Assembly: GCF_902859625.1 (NCBI RefSeq)
Contig: NZ_CADIJX010000001.1
Coordinates: 1,488,001 to 1,552,000 of the forward strand
Source of the DNA: Achromobacter pestifer
GTDB taxonomy: Bacteria > Pseudomonadota > Gammaproteobacteria > Burkholderiales > Burkholderiaceae_B
Length of the DNA: 64,000 bases
Direction of reading: 5' to 3'
In this document: one piece after another, positions 1-7,581 of the stretch
Layout: every line of letters starts with the position of its first letter
Position numbering within the stretch: position 1 is the stretch's first letter
Notes under the pieces: generated by a model
Told to the model about the DNA's origin: nothing
The model's input: the letters and a program-made list of their open reading frames with translations, nothing else
Databases searched by the model: none
Translations under genes and position numbers: made by a program

Positions 1-566
1 CTGCGTTCGATTTCAATATTGACGAAATCGCCCACCTGCTTGTCTTCAAAGACCGTCATGCGGCGGGTTTCCGGAATCAGCCAGACTTCAAACCAGCCTT
101 CGACGCGGTTCACTTCCGACACCGTCAGGCTGGCGCCGTTGATGGCGATATAACCCTTGGCGAAGACGTACTTGCGGAAATCGGGCGGGATGCTGAAACG
201 CATCAGACGATTGGTGTCCGACGACTTCACCATGACCACTTCGGACGTGAAGTCCACGTGGCCCGATAGCGGATGTCCGCCGATCTCGGCCCCATCGCGG
301 GCAGCGCGCTCGACGTTGGCGCGATCGCCTTCGGCATAGCTGCCCAGCGTGGTGATCGCCAGGCTTTGAAGCATGACGTCGAAGGTCGCCTGGTTGTCGG
401 AGAGCAATTCCGTGACGGTCAGGCAAACGCCGTCGGTCGACACACTGGCGCCAATGGCCAGGTCAACGCAGAAACCAGGGGGGAAATCCAGCGTGAAGGT
501 GCGCAGGCCTTCGCGATCCGCGATCTTCGCGATCTTCGCGGTGCCTTGAACAATACCGGTGAACAT
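1..566 (-). CDS. ribE: Riboflavin synthase alpha subunit (partial, 3' end cut by window edge)
   Basis: The enzyme dismutates two 6,7-dimethyl-8-ribityllumazine molecules to riboflavin and a pyrimidinedione in the cytoplasm. The ATG at 566 opens with MFTGIVQG, the canonical start of the family. A motif GASVSTDGVCLTV follows, matching the conserved lumazine-binding repeat, and a second repeat lies near GYIAINGASLTV. About 188 codons are visible. Family members are about 200-215 residues, so only a short C-terminus is missing. No FMN riboswitch is recognisable upstream. The aldehyde dehydrogenase gene lies upstream on the same strand, separated by a strongly structured spacer. Identification is firm from the N-terminal motif and both repeats. 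Confidence 0.93.
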   Translation of the reverse strand, partial: MFTGIVQGTAKIAKIADREGLRTFTLDFPPGFCVDLAIGASVSTDGVCLTVTELLSDNQATFDVMLQSLAITTLGSYAEGDRANVERAARDGAEIGGHPLSGHVDFTSEVVMVKSSDTNRLMRFSIPPDFRKYVFAKGYIAINGASLTVSEVNRVEGWFEVWLIPETRRMTVFEDKQVGDFVNIEIER

Positions 567-576
567 ACGGATCCTG

Positions 577-644
577 AAAACGGGGCGGCAGGCCCCTGAA
601 GCAAAACATCAACGTTAACCGATATTTTGCCAGGAGCCGCCCCG
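577..644 (-). terminator. Long imperfect hairpin between the aldehyde dehydrogenase gene and ribE
   Basis: Nested complementary arms are visible: CGGGGCGGC (581-589) with GCCGCCCCG (636-644), CCTG (595-598) with CAGG (631-634), and GCAAAA (601-606) with TTTTGC (625-630). On the minus strand the hairpin is followed by TTTTC. It may therefore be a weak intrinsic terminator for the aldehyde dehydrogenase transcript, or a structured 5' leader for ribE. It does not match an FMN riboswitch. Confidence 0.5.
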
Positions 645-678
645 CGATGCCGAGCGGCGAACACCGCCCGGCATACGA

Positions 679-2112
679 TCAATGACGGATCGCGATGGTC
701 TTCAGGGTGGTGAAGCCGTACAAGGCTTCAAAGCCCTTTTCACGGCCATAACCCGATTGCCGCGAACCGCCGAACGGCAGTTCCACACCGCCTCCAGCGC
801 CGTAGTTATTGACGAACACCTGCCCCGCGCGCAACTTGCGCGCGAGGCGCATTTGACGCGCACCGTCGCGGGTCCACACGCCGGCGACCAGGCCGTACAA
901 CGTGCCGTTGGCGATTTCCAGCGCTTCTTCCTCGGTGTCGAACACCATCGCGGCCAACACCGGGCCGAACACTTCTTCCTGCGCCAAACGGCTGTTGGGC
1001 GGCACGTCACGGAACAGCACGGGCGGCTGGTAATAGCCCGACTCGGGCGTGCCGTCCTTCAGCTTGCCCCGCGCGGCGACCTTCAAGCCCTCGCTTTCGG
1101 CTTCGGCCAAAAAGCCGCGCACGCGATCGTGCTGGCGGGCGCTGATCAACGGACCCACGTCCAGGTCTTGCGCGGCCGGGCCGGTGACGGTGGCCGAGAA
1201 GGCTTCCGACAGGCGCTTGATCACGGTCTCGTAGACGCCGCGCTGAATCAGCACGCGGCTGCCAGCCGAGCAGGTCTGGCCGGCGTTCTGAATGATGGCG
1301 GCCAACAACACCGGCATGGCTGCGTCCAGGTCGGCGTCGTCGAACACGACTTGCGGCGACTTGCCGCCCAACTCCAGCGTGACCGGCACATGGTTTTCAG
1401 CGGCGGCATGCGCCACCATCTTGCCCGTCTGCGGCGAACCGGTGAACGAAATGTGGTCGATGCCGGGATGCGCGGTCAGCGCGGCGCCCGCTTCATGGCC
1501 ATAGCCGGTAACGATGTTCAAGGCCCCTGCCGGCAGACCCACTTCAGCGGCAATCTCAGCCACCTTCAACAGCGACAGGCAGGCGTCCTCGGCAGGCTTG
1601 ACCACGCAAGCATTGCCCGCGGCCAGCGCCGCGCCCACGCTGCGGCCGAAGATTTGCAAAGGGTAGTTCCAGGGCACGATATGACCCGTGACGCCATGCG
1701 CTTCGCGCACGGTCAGCACCGTGAAGCCCGGCGTGTAGGGAATGGTCTCGCCGTGCAGCTTGTCGACGGCCCCGGCGTAGAACTCGAAATAGCGCGCCAC
1801 GGCGGCGGCATCCGCACGAGCCTGCTTGATGGGCTTGCCCGTGTCGGCCGATTCCAGCTGCGCCAATTCTTCCTGGCGGTCCAGCAACGCAAACGCAATT
1901 CGCATCAACAACCGGCTACGCGCGGCGGGCGCCATCTGGCCCCAGTCGCCTTCAAACGCTTGCCGCGCCGCCTGCACGGCGCGGTCGATATCGGCTTCGC
2001 CCGACCGGGCGATTGCCTCGAACGGCTTGCCATCGGACGGGTTCAGGACGGGAATGGTTTCACCGGCGGCAGCGGCCACCCATTGGTTGGCGATAAAGTT
2101 CTTCTGAGTCAC
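679..2112 (-). CDS. NAD(P)-dependent aldehyde dehydrogenase
   Basis: A 477-residue cytoplasmic enzyme of the ALDH superfamily that oxidises an aldehyde to the carboxylate. The catalytic cysteine is Cys281 in GQTCSAGSR. The general-base glutamate is Glu247 in LELGGKSP, 34 residues before it, the standard spacing. The cofactor segment IVPWNYP and the later EEVFGPV motif are present, and the length is typical. The sequence most resembles betaine-aldehyde, gamma-aminobutyraldehyde or aromatic aldehyde dehydrogenases, but the substrate cannot be fixed. A GntR regulator diverges from it, and inverted repeats lie in the shared promoter region, which suggests substrate-inducible control. Confidence 0.92.
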   Translation of the reverse strand: MTQKNFIANQWVAAAAGETIPVLNPSDGKPFEAIARSGEADIDRAVQAARQAFEGDWGQMAPAARSRLLMRIAFALLDRQEELAQLESADTGKPIKQARADAAAVARYFEFYAGAVDKLHGETIPYTPGFTVLTVREAHGVTGHIVPWNYPLQIFGRSVGAALAAGNACVVKPAEDACLSLLKVAEIAAEVGLPAGALNIVTGYGHEAGAALTAHPGIDHISFTGSPQTGKMVAHAAAENHVPVTLELGGKSPQVVFDDADLDAAMPVLLAAIIQNAGQTCSAGSRVLIQRGVYETVIKRLSEAFSATVTGPAAQDLDVGPLISARQHDRVRGFLAEAESEGLKVAARGKLKDGTPESGYYQPPVLFRDVPPNSRLAQEEVFGPVLAAMVFDTEEEALEIANGTLYGLVAGVWTRDGARQMRLARKLRAGQVFVNNYGAGGGVELPFGGSRQSGYGREKGFEALYGFTTLKTIAIRH

Positions 2113-2216
2113 GATGTGCGCAGTAAAGTAGCGGCCGGACGGCCGGTTGCGGAAACATCGCCGGCGCGCGCGCGGGCGATGTGTTTCATGGCAAGGTACG
2201 GGAGGCCGCTGTAACT

Positions 2217-2233
2217 TGTCAATTGAATTGACA
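2217..2233. promoter_or_regulatory. Palindromic candidate operator, aldehyde dehydrogenase/GntR intergenic region
   Basis: Perfect 8-1-8 inverted repeat TGTCAATT-G-AATTGACA in the divergent promoter region, on the aldehyde dehydrogenase side. It shares TGTCA/TGACA half-sites with the repeat at 2313-2333, so both may bind the adjacent GntR protein. That link is an inference. Confidence 0.5.
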
Positions 2234-2312
2234 GCTTTCGTCCCAGCCTTCAGGACATTTCCTCATCACCTGGGGTAATCCCTAGTATTTCAAGGGTTTA
2301 CGCCCTGGCCCA

Positions 2313-2333
2313 TTTGTCATGGCGACTGACAAA
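2313..2333. promoter_or_regulatory. Second inverted repeat upstream of the GntR gene
   Basis: TTTGTCA-N7-TGACAAA ends 35 bases before the GntR start codon. Its TTGTCA/TGACAA halves resemble the palindrome at 2217-2233. It is a probable autoregulatory operator, based on position and symmetry only. Confidence 0.5.
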
Positions 2334-2368
2334 CGGGGCCCACTCACCTTTCATTCAGGAGCGCGCCA

Positions 2369-3172
2369 ATGAGCAATGTGCGTGACCCGCAGTTGGAATC
2401 CCTGCTGGATGCGGCCAGCCGCCCGCGTCCCGAACTGGACGTGCTGGCCGACGTGGCTTCGGGCCTGGGCTATGTCCGCGCCGAACGCTTCGCCGAGCGC
2501 GTCTACGAAAGCCTGTTCTACGCCATCGCCACCGGCAAGATCGCGCCGGGCAACAAACTTCCCGCCGAACTGGAACTGGCCGCGCTGTTCGAGGTATCGC
2601 GCCCTGTCGTCCGGCAAGCGCTGGACCGCCTGCGCGAAGACCAGTTGGTGGACTCCATTCGCGGATCGGGAACCTACGTGCGCGCCAAGCCCGACTTGAT
2701 GGGCGGCATGCCCGCGGTGGACCCCGCGCGCCGCGTTGGCCACATTCTGGAAGGCCTGGAACTGCGCATGGTGATTGAACCCGAATGCGCATATCTGGCC
2801 GCCCTGCGCCGCACCACGGACGATCTGCGCGAAATGGACCGCATGCTGACGGGGTATGAAGAAGCCGATGCATCGGGCGCCATCGCCCACCATCACGACT
2901 ACGGTTTCCACCGCGCCATCGCGGCGGCCACCAGCAACCAGCGCTTTGTGCAGGTGTTGAAATCGTTGGAATACGACGTCAGCCACGCGGTCAACGTGAT
3001 GCGCCATCTGGTCCACAGCGAACCCTGGAAACGCACCCGCGCCGCCATCGACGAACACCGGCACATCTACCGGCTGATCCAGGACCAGGACGCCGACGGT
3101 GCACGCAACGTCATGCGCGCACACATCGAAAAAGCGAAGAGCCGGATGCTGAACAGCGGCTCGGAATACTGA
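2369..3172 (+). CDS. GntR-family transcriptional regulator, FadR-type
   Basis: A 267-residue DNA-binding regulator. The winged helix-turn-helix spans roughly residues 40-105 (KLPAELELAALFEVSRPVVRQALDRL, given in part, is typical GntR). An all-helical FCD ligand domain follows at about 115-255; the histidines in HHHDYGFHRAI and DEHRHIY match the metal/ligand-binding histidines of FCD domains. The ATG at 2369 follows an AGGAG-like ribosome site. The gene diverges from an aldehyde dehydrogenase gene, and two inverted repeats lie between them. It probably represses the dehydrogenase until an organic acid ligand binds, by analogy with the family. Confidence 0.9.
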   Translation: MSNVRDPQLESLLDAASRPRPELDVLADVASGLGYVRAERFAERVYESLFYAIATGKIAPGNKLPAELELAALFEVSRPVVRQALDRLREDQLVDSIRGSGTYVRAKPDLMGGMPAVDPARRVGHILEGLELRMVIEPECAYLAALRRTTDDLREMDRMLTGYEEADASGAIAHHHDYGFHRAIAAATSNQRFVQVLKSLEYDVSHAVNVMRHLVHSEPWKRTRAAIDEHRHIYRLIQDQDADGARNVMRAHIEKAKSRMLNSGSEY

Positions 3173-3190
3173 CCCGGCCGGTTGAAGACA

Positions 3191-4105
3191 TTACCCCTGC
3201 AAAGCGCTGGGCAACGCTGCCTGCGCCAGCAGGGTTTCGCGGAAGATGCCCACCAGCGGGCGCAAATTCACCTTGTGCCACGCCAGCCACAAGGGCGTGC
3301 GGTAGCTGAACCACGGCAAGGCGCGAACGACCACGCCGGCCGGCGCGTGCTGTCGCAGACTATGCTGGATCATGGCCATGCCCAGCCCCGCCGCCACCAG
3401 GCCCAACGCCGTCAACGGCTCGGTTGCCTCCATCCGGATATCAGGCGTGAACCCCGCGCGGGCGCAGGCGGCAACGAAATTATCGTGCTTCAACGCACTT
3501 TCCTTATGCTGCACGGCGATCCATTCCTGGCCCGCCAAGTCCTCTGGCGTCAGGTCAGGCTTGGCGGCCAGGGGGTGGGTTTCGGGCATGGCCAGCAGCA
3601 TGGGATCGCTGAGCACTTGCGCGCAATCCAGGTCTGGGTCGTCCGCCACCGGCGGTTCGCACAGCAGCGCAATATCCAGGCTACGTTGCCGCAAACCCTC
3701 TACTTGCTCCGCCGAATGCATGTTGTACAGCGCGATATGCACCTGCGGGCGGCTGGCGCGCAAGGTACGCAGCCCTTCAGGCAAGACGCCGGAATGCATG
3801 GCGTTTTCGATGTAGCCAATGCATAGACCGCCCTCGTCACCCCGGCCCAATCGCTTAGCCAACGCTTCAAGGCGATTGCCATGCGTCAGGAATGCGCGTG
3901 TCTCGGCCAAAAAGGTGTGGCCATCCCGTGTCAGGCGGATGCGCTGGGCGCTGCGCTCAAACAAGATCAGGCCCAGTTTTTCTTCCAACTGCGCAATCTG
4001 CCGGCTTAGCGGAGACTGCGAAATATGCAGGCGTTCGGCTGCGCGGCCCACGTGTTCTTCCTCGGCCACGGCGACGAAATATTGGAGTTGGCGGACATCC
4101 AGCAT
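3191..4105 (-). CDS. LysR-family transcriptional regulator
   Basis: A 304-residue LTTR. The N-terminal winged helix starts at MLDVRQLQYFVAVAEE with the helix-turn-helix HISQSPLSRQIAQLEE; a periplasmic-binding-protein-like effector domain follows from about residue 90. The ATG at 4105 was chosen because the family starts at this point; the open frame extends 43 codons further without recognisable similarity. It diverges from an aldo-keto reductase gene, and a dyad TTCGAC-N8-GTCGAA lies 12 bases upstream of its start. It is the probable activator of that neighbour. The 18-base gap to the convergent GntR gene holds nothing visible. Confidence 0.9.
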   Translation of the reverse strand: MLDVRQLQYFVAVAEEEHVGRAAERLHISQSPLSRQIAQLEEKLGLILFERSAQRIRLTRDGHTFLAETRAFLTHGNRLEALAKRLGRGDEGGLCIGYIENAMHSGVLPEGLRTLRASRPQVHIALYNMHSAEQVEGLRQRSLDIALLCEPPVADDPDLDCAQVLSDPMLLAMPETHPLAAKPDLTPEDLAGQEWIAVQHKESALKHDNFVAACARAGFTPDIRMEATEPLTALGLVAAGLGMAMIQHSLRQHAPAGVVVRALPWFSYRTPLWLAWHKVNLRPLVGIFRETLLAQAALPSALQG

Positions 4106-4116
4106 ATAAGACCTTT

Positions 4117-4136
4117 TTCGACTCAAGTTTGTCGAA
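4117..4136. promoter_or_regulatory. Candidate LysR-type binding box
   Basis: Inverted repeat TTCGAC-N8-GTCGAA between the divergent LysR and aldo-keto reductase genes. It fits the interrupted-dyad geometry of LTTR recognition boxes and lies just upstream of the LysR start, compatible with autorepression and activation of the neighbour. Confidence 0.55.
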
Positions 4137-4219
4137 TTATGTCTTGGACGGACGTAACTCGTCCAGCTATTCTGGCCTGGCTGATTCAAATCATTGATCC
4201 AACATCCAAGGAAAACATC

Positions 4220-5236
4220 ATGAGTATCAAACACTTGCTAACCGGAAAGCTGGGTTTCGGCACGGCACCGCTAGGCAATATGTTCCGCAACATCCCTGAA
4301 CAGGAAGCGCTGGCGACCGTCGACGCTGCCTGGGACAGCGGCATCCGTTATTTCGATACTGCCCCGTTCTATGGCGCCGGCCTGGCCGAACTACGCCTGG
4401 GCGCCGCCTTGAAAAAACATCGCCGCGACGATTACGTGCTGAGCACCAAGGTCGGCCGCATCATCCTGGACGAATTGGAAGACCCGGCCACGCGGGAGAT
4501 GGGTGAAAAAGGCGGCCTGTTCGAGTTTGGCCGTCCCAACAAGATCGTCGATGACTATTCGGCCGACGCCACCCTGCGCTCTATCGAAGACAGCCTCAAG
4601 CGCCTGGACACGGATCGCCTGGATATTGTCTGGGTGCACGACATCGCCCAGGATTTCCACGGCGACAACTGGCTGGCGCAATTTGAAATCGCCCGCACCG
4701 GCGCTTTCCGCGTGCTCACGCGCTTGCGTGAAGAAGGCGTGATCAAGGCCTGGGGCATCGGCGTCAACAAGGTCGAACCGCTGGAACTGACCCTGGACCT
4801 GACCGAAGCGCAACCTGACGGCTTTTTGCTGGCCGGCCGCTATACCCTGCTTGACCATGAACGCGCCTTGCAACGGTTGATGCCGGCTGCCGCCCGCCAG
4901 AAGGTGGACATCGTCGTCGGCGGCCCCTATAGCTCGGGCATCCTGGCCGGCGGCACCCATTTTGAATACCAGAAGGCGTCACCGGAAATCATCGCCAAGG
5001 TCGAACGCATCAAGGCGATTGCCGCGCGCCATGGGGTCAGCGTCAAAGCGGCCGCCCTGCAATTCTCGCTGGCCAACCCCGCCGTGGCTGCCGTGATTCC
5101 TGGCGCCAGCCGCCCGGAACGCCTGGCCGAAGACATGGCTGCACTGAACAGCGTGGTCCCAGCAGCGTTCTGGCAGGACATGCGCGCCGAGCAGTTGGTC
5201 GCGCCCAACGCGCCGCTGCCGATCGACGCCGTTTAA
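4220..5236 (+). CDS. Aldo/keto reductase (aldose/pyridoxal dehydrogenase-like)
   Basis: A 338-residue cytoplasmic NAD(P)H-dependent oxidoreductase with a TIM-barrel fold. The family tetrad is readable as Asp46 and Tyr51 (FDTAPFYG), Lys77 (STKVGR) and His140 (WVHDIAQD). A long insertion around residues 84-116 (DELEDPATRE...PNKIVDDYSAD) is typical of the D-threo-aldose 1-dehydrogenase and pyridoxal 4-dehydrogenase branch, so sugar or pyridoxal oxidation is more likely than classic aldose reduction. The ATG at 4220 follows AAGGAAAAC. It is transcribed away from the LysR gene and is probably under its control. The substrate is not determinable from sequence. Confidence 0.88.
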   Translation: MSIKHLLTGKLGFGTAPLGNMFRNIPEQEALATVDAAWDSGIRYFDTAPFYGAGLAELRLGAALKKHRRDDYVLSTKVGRIILDELEDPATREMGEKGGLFEFGRPNKIVDDYSADATLRSIEDSLKRLDTDRLDIVWVHDIAQDFHGDNWLAQFEIARTGAFRVLTRLREEGVIKAWGIGVNKVEPLELTLDLTEAQPDGFLLAGRYTLLDHERALQRLMPAAARQKVDIVVGGPYSSGILAGGTHFEYQKASPEIIAKVERIKAIAARHGVSVKAAALQFSLANPAVAAVIPGASRPERLAEDMAALNSVVPAAFWQDMRAEQLVAPNAPLPIDAV

Positions 5237-5254
5237 GCGAGCAAGACAGCCGCT

Positions 5255-5869
5255 CTACGCCGCCTGCACGCCGTAATAACCCAGGAACATGTCCACGGCG
5301 GCTTCGACAACCTGGGTCTGCTGCGCGTCGGTCAACGGCGGCTGGCCGATGGCCAGTTGCGGCCACAAGGCGAAGCTCTTCACCAGCCCTTGAAGCTGCT
5401 GGGCGGCAAACATGGGATCGGCCGCATTCAGGCGGCCGTCCGCCACCGCCGCGCGAACCCAAAGCACCACGCCCTCTTCTTTGTCGCCCAAGCGCGCCAT
5501 CATGTCCCGGCCGCGCGCAGGTGAAAGAATCGCCTCGGACGCCAACACCCTGGCCAGGTCCATGAAACAGGCATCGTTCAGCATCCGCATTTTCTGCCAA
5601 AGCAGTTCCAGCAGTTGCTCGCGCAAGGGGCGATCCGCGCAGTAGCTGAGATCCACGACCGCGGCACGGCGCCACAGCTGCATCAGGATCTCGGCAAACA
5701 GCGCATCCTTGCTTGGAAAGTGGTTGTAGACCGTCCGCTTGGACGCCCCCGCCGCCGCGGCGATCTGATCCATGCTGGTCGCGGCAAAGCCATGACGCCG
5801 AAATTCGTCAATGGCGGCCATCAGAATGGCTTCGTGCTTGCGGTCGGTAAGACGTTTAGGGGCAGTCAT
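5255..5869 (-). CDS. TetR-family transcriptional repressor
   Basis: A 204-residue regulator. Residues 10-55 form the TetR helix-turn-helix (AILMAAIDEFRRHGFAATS, then MDQIAAAAGASKRTVYNHF). The C-terminal two-thirds is the ligand/dimer domain, of the AefR/TetR_C type ending in FLGYYGV. The ATG at 5869 was chosen at MTAPKRLTDRK; the frame upstream has no family similarity. It diverges from a metallo-beta-lactamase-fold gene, with two copies of a 16-bp operator-like sequence between them. It probably represses itself and that gene. Confidence 0.9.
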   Translation of the reverse strand: MTAPKRLTDRKHEAILMAAIDEFRRHGFAATSMDQIAAAAGASKRTVYNHFPSKDALFAEILMQLWRRAAVVDLSYCADRPLREQLLELLWQKMRMLNDACFMDLARVLASEAILSPARGRDMMARLGDKEEGVVLWVRAAVADGRLNAADPMFAAQQLQGLVKSFALWPQLAIGQPPLTDAQQTQVVEAAVDMFLGYYGVQAA

Positions 5870-5899
5870 CAGGGGCTCATTGGGGGACACCCTCAAATT

Positions 5900-5950
5900 T
5901 ACACCGACTGGTTTACTTTTCAAAAAGGCAAAAGTACACTCGCCGGTGTA
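5900..5950. promoter_or_regulatory. Two tandem TetR-type operator sites
   Basis: TACAC-N6-GTGTA is perfect at 5935-5950, and the one-mismatch copy TACAC-N6-GTTTA lies at 5900-5915, 35 bases apart start to start. Both sit between the TetR gene (start 5869) and the divergent hydrolase gene (start 5984). The duplication and symmetry support binding by the adjacent TetR protein. Confidence 0.65.
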
Positions 5951-5983
5951 ATTCTCATCAGCCATCCCTGGGTCCGCCATGCG

Positions 5984-7090
5984 ATGCCGCTCCACTGCCC
6001 TCGCGCGACCGCGCTTTTTGCAAGCCTCATCATCATGACAACTTGTCTGCCAGGTTCCACGTCCCGCACGACGCCCTATTCCGGCTCGGCGCAATATGGC
6101 AGCGGTCGGTTTCAAAACGCGAAGCCGATCGCTGCCACCGGCTTTGCCAAGACCGCCCGCATCATGTGGGACTTCCTGTTCAACAAGCCTGCCGATAGCG
6201 TGCCTGCCACCCCGCCCGTCGTCGTGCCGATCACCCGTGCCGAACTCGAAGCCGCTCCAGACCGCAGCCTGTTCCGCCTCGGCCACTCCACGCTGCTGAT
6301 GAAATTGCAGGGCGGGCTCTGGCTGACCGACCCCGTGTTCTCCGATCGCGCGTCGCCCTTTCAATGGCTAGGCCCAAAACGGTTCCACCAACCGCCGATC
6401 TCCATCGACGATCTGCCCGCCATCACCGGCATCATCCTGTCGCACAACCATTTCGATCACCTGGACAAGCAAAGCGTGCTGGCGCTGGCAAAGAAAACGC
6501 GGCATTTCGTCACGCCGCTGGGCGTGGGCGACACCTTGATGGAATGGGGCGTGGATCCGGCGAAAGTCCACCAGCGCGATTGGTGGGAAGACATCACGCT
6601 GGACGGCCTGCGCCTAGTCGCCACGCCGGCGCAGCACTTTTCGGGGCGCGGACTGTTTGACGGCAACAAGAGCCTGTGGGCGTCCTGGGCCATCATTGAC
6701 CAAGACTTCCGGGTATTTTTCAGCGGCGATACCGGCTACTTCGACGGATTCAAGGAAATCGGCAAACGCTTTGGCCCCTTCGATCTCACGCTGGTGGAAA
6801 CCGGCGCCTACAACGAACGCTGGCCCGACGTTCACATGATGCCGGAGCAGTCACTGCAAGCCCATATCGACTTGCGCGGACGCTGGATGCTGCCGATCCA
6901 TAACGGCACATTCGACTTGGCGATGCACGCATGGCACGCCCCCTTCGAGACCATTGCTGCCCTGGCGGACAAGGCCGGCGTATCGCTGACCACGCCCCGG
7001 ATGGGCGAACACGTCGATATGAATCAGCTGAACCCCGGGCAACGCTGGTGGCGGGAATCGCTGAATGGAGAAGTCAGCGGTACGCGCTAA
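5984..7090 (+). CDS. Metallo-beta-lactamase-fold hydrolase, NAPE-PLD-like, probably exported
   Basis: A 368-residue protein with the metal-binding motif HNHFDH at residues 154-159 (the HxHxDH signature). Further ligands are an aspartate in FFSGDTGYFDG and a histidine in MLPIHNGTFD. The overall layout matches bacterial homologues of N-acylphosphatidylethanolamine phospholipase D and related outer-membrane-associated hydrolases. The first 25 residues are hydrophobic and end near TTCLPGST, suggesting a signal peptide and possibly a lipid-anchored cysteine, although the lipobox is poor. Start taken at ATG 5984; an overlapping ATG at 5979 is in another frame. Control by the divergent TetR is likely. 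The substrate is unknown. Confidence 0.8.
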   Translation: MPLHCPRATALFASLIIMTTCLPGSTSRTTPYSGSAQYGSGRFQNAKPIAATGFAKTARIMWDFLFNKPADSVPATPPVVVPITRAELEAAPDRSLFRLGHSTLLMKLQGGLWLTDPVFSDRASPFQWLGPKRFHQPPISIDDLPAITGIILSHNHFDHLDKQSVLALAKKTRHFVTPLGVGDTLMEWGVDPAKVHQRDWWEDITLDGLRLVATPAQHFSGRGLFDGNKSLWASWAIIDQDFRVFFSGDTGYFDGFKEIGKRFGPFDLTLVETGAYNERWPDVHMMPEQSLQAHIDLRGRWMLPIHNGTFDLAMHAWHAPFETIAALADKAGVSLTTPRMGEHVDMNQLNPGQRWWRESLNGEVSGTR

Positions 7091-7115
7091 CGCCCCCGCA
7101 AGCGTGATCGGCGCG

Positions 7116-7325
7116 TCAAGAGCGCGCCCAGCCGGCCTGGGGATTCTTCTTGTCGTGGAAGTAGTCCCATCCGGTGCCGCACGTCATGCAAACAAACGCC
7201 TCATGGCTCGCCTTGCGGCTGACCACGTCCAGGCTGCGCACCAGCCCCAGGCTGATCAGCCCGTCATGGCCGGGTTCGCCGCGAGCATGCTGCACGACAT
7301 CCTCGCATGCACTGCAAATTGCCAT
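7116..7325 (-). CDS. Small cysteine-pair (zinc-ribbon-like) protein
   Basis: A 69-residue protein carrying CSAC at residues 4-7 and a second pair CMTC about 40 residues later. This four-cysteine arrangement suggests a zinc ribbon. The segment after the second pair, GTGWDYFHDKKNPQAGW, looks structured rather than random. A strong ribosome site AAGGTGGAG precedes the ATG at 7325. It is convergent with the hydrolase gene. I do not recognise a named family. Codon use matches the surrounding high-GC genes, which supports real coding. Its function is unknown; small zinc ribbons often act as protein or nucleic-acid adaptors. Confidence 0.6.
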   Translation of the reverse strand: MAICSACEDVVQHARGEPGHDGLISLGLVRSLDVVSRKASHEAFVCMTCGTGWDYFHDKKNPQAGWARS

Positions 7326-7581
7326 CTCTCTCTCCACCTTTCAATTTTCTTTCAGTGGAGATACTACGAAATGATACTGGCGATAATGTTCAGCAATTCT
7401 CACGAGAATGTTGCGCCCGCGTCGTCGAGCGGGAGGGGGAACGTAGCAAAGCAATGCAAGAATTCCCCGCTCAATGGCAGTCAACGCAATCGGGTGCTGC
7501 GTTGCTGCCAGGGCAGCCAGCACAAAATTACAAATCGGAGCTAAAAAAGTGCGCTGGCCGTAACTATTATTTTTAATCCGA
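7326..7581. other. Lower-GC intergenic region before the CDF transporter gene
   Basis: No gene is convincing here. Visible elements are an inverted repeat ATTCTC-N2-GAGAAT (7396-7409), a hairpin GCTGCC-N2-GGCAGC (7504-7517), and an AT-rich stretch TAACTATTATTTTT just before the transporter start, which may hold its promoter. Base composition is clearly lower in GC than the flanks. Confidence 0.45.

Noticed and set aside
577..678. FMN riboswitch upstream of ribE
   Set aside because: The conserved RFN element blocks are absent.
682..2214. Long plus-strand frames opposite the aldehyde dehydrogenase gene and similar antisense frames elsewhere
   Set aside because: These are shadows of high-GC genes, rich in His/Arg/Gln with no domain similarity.
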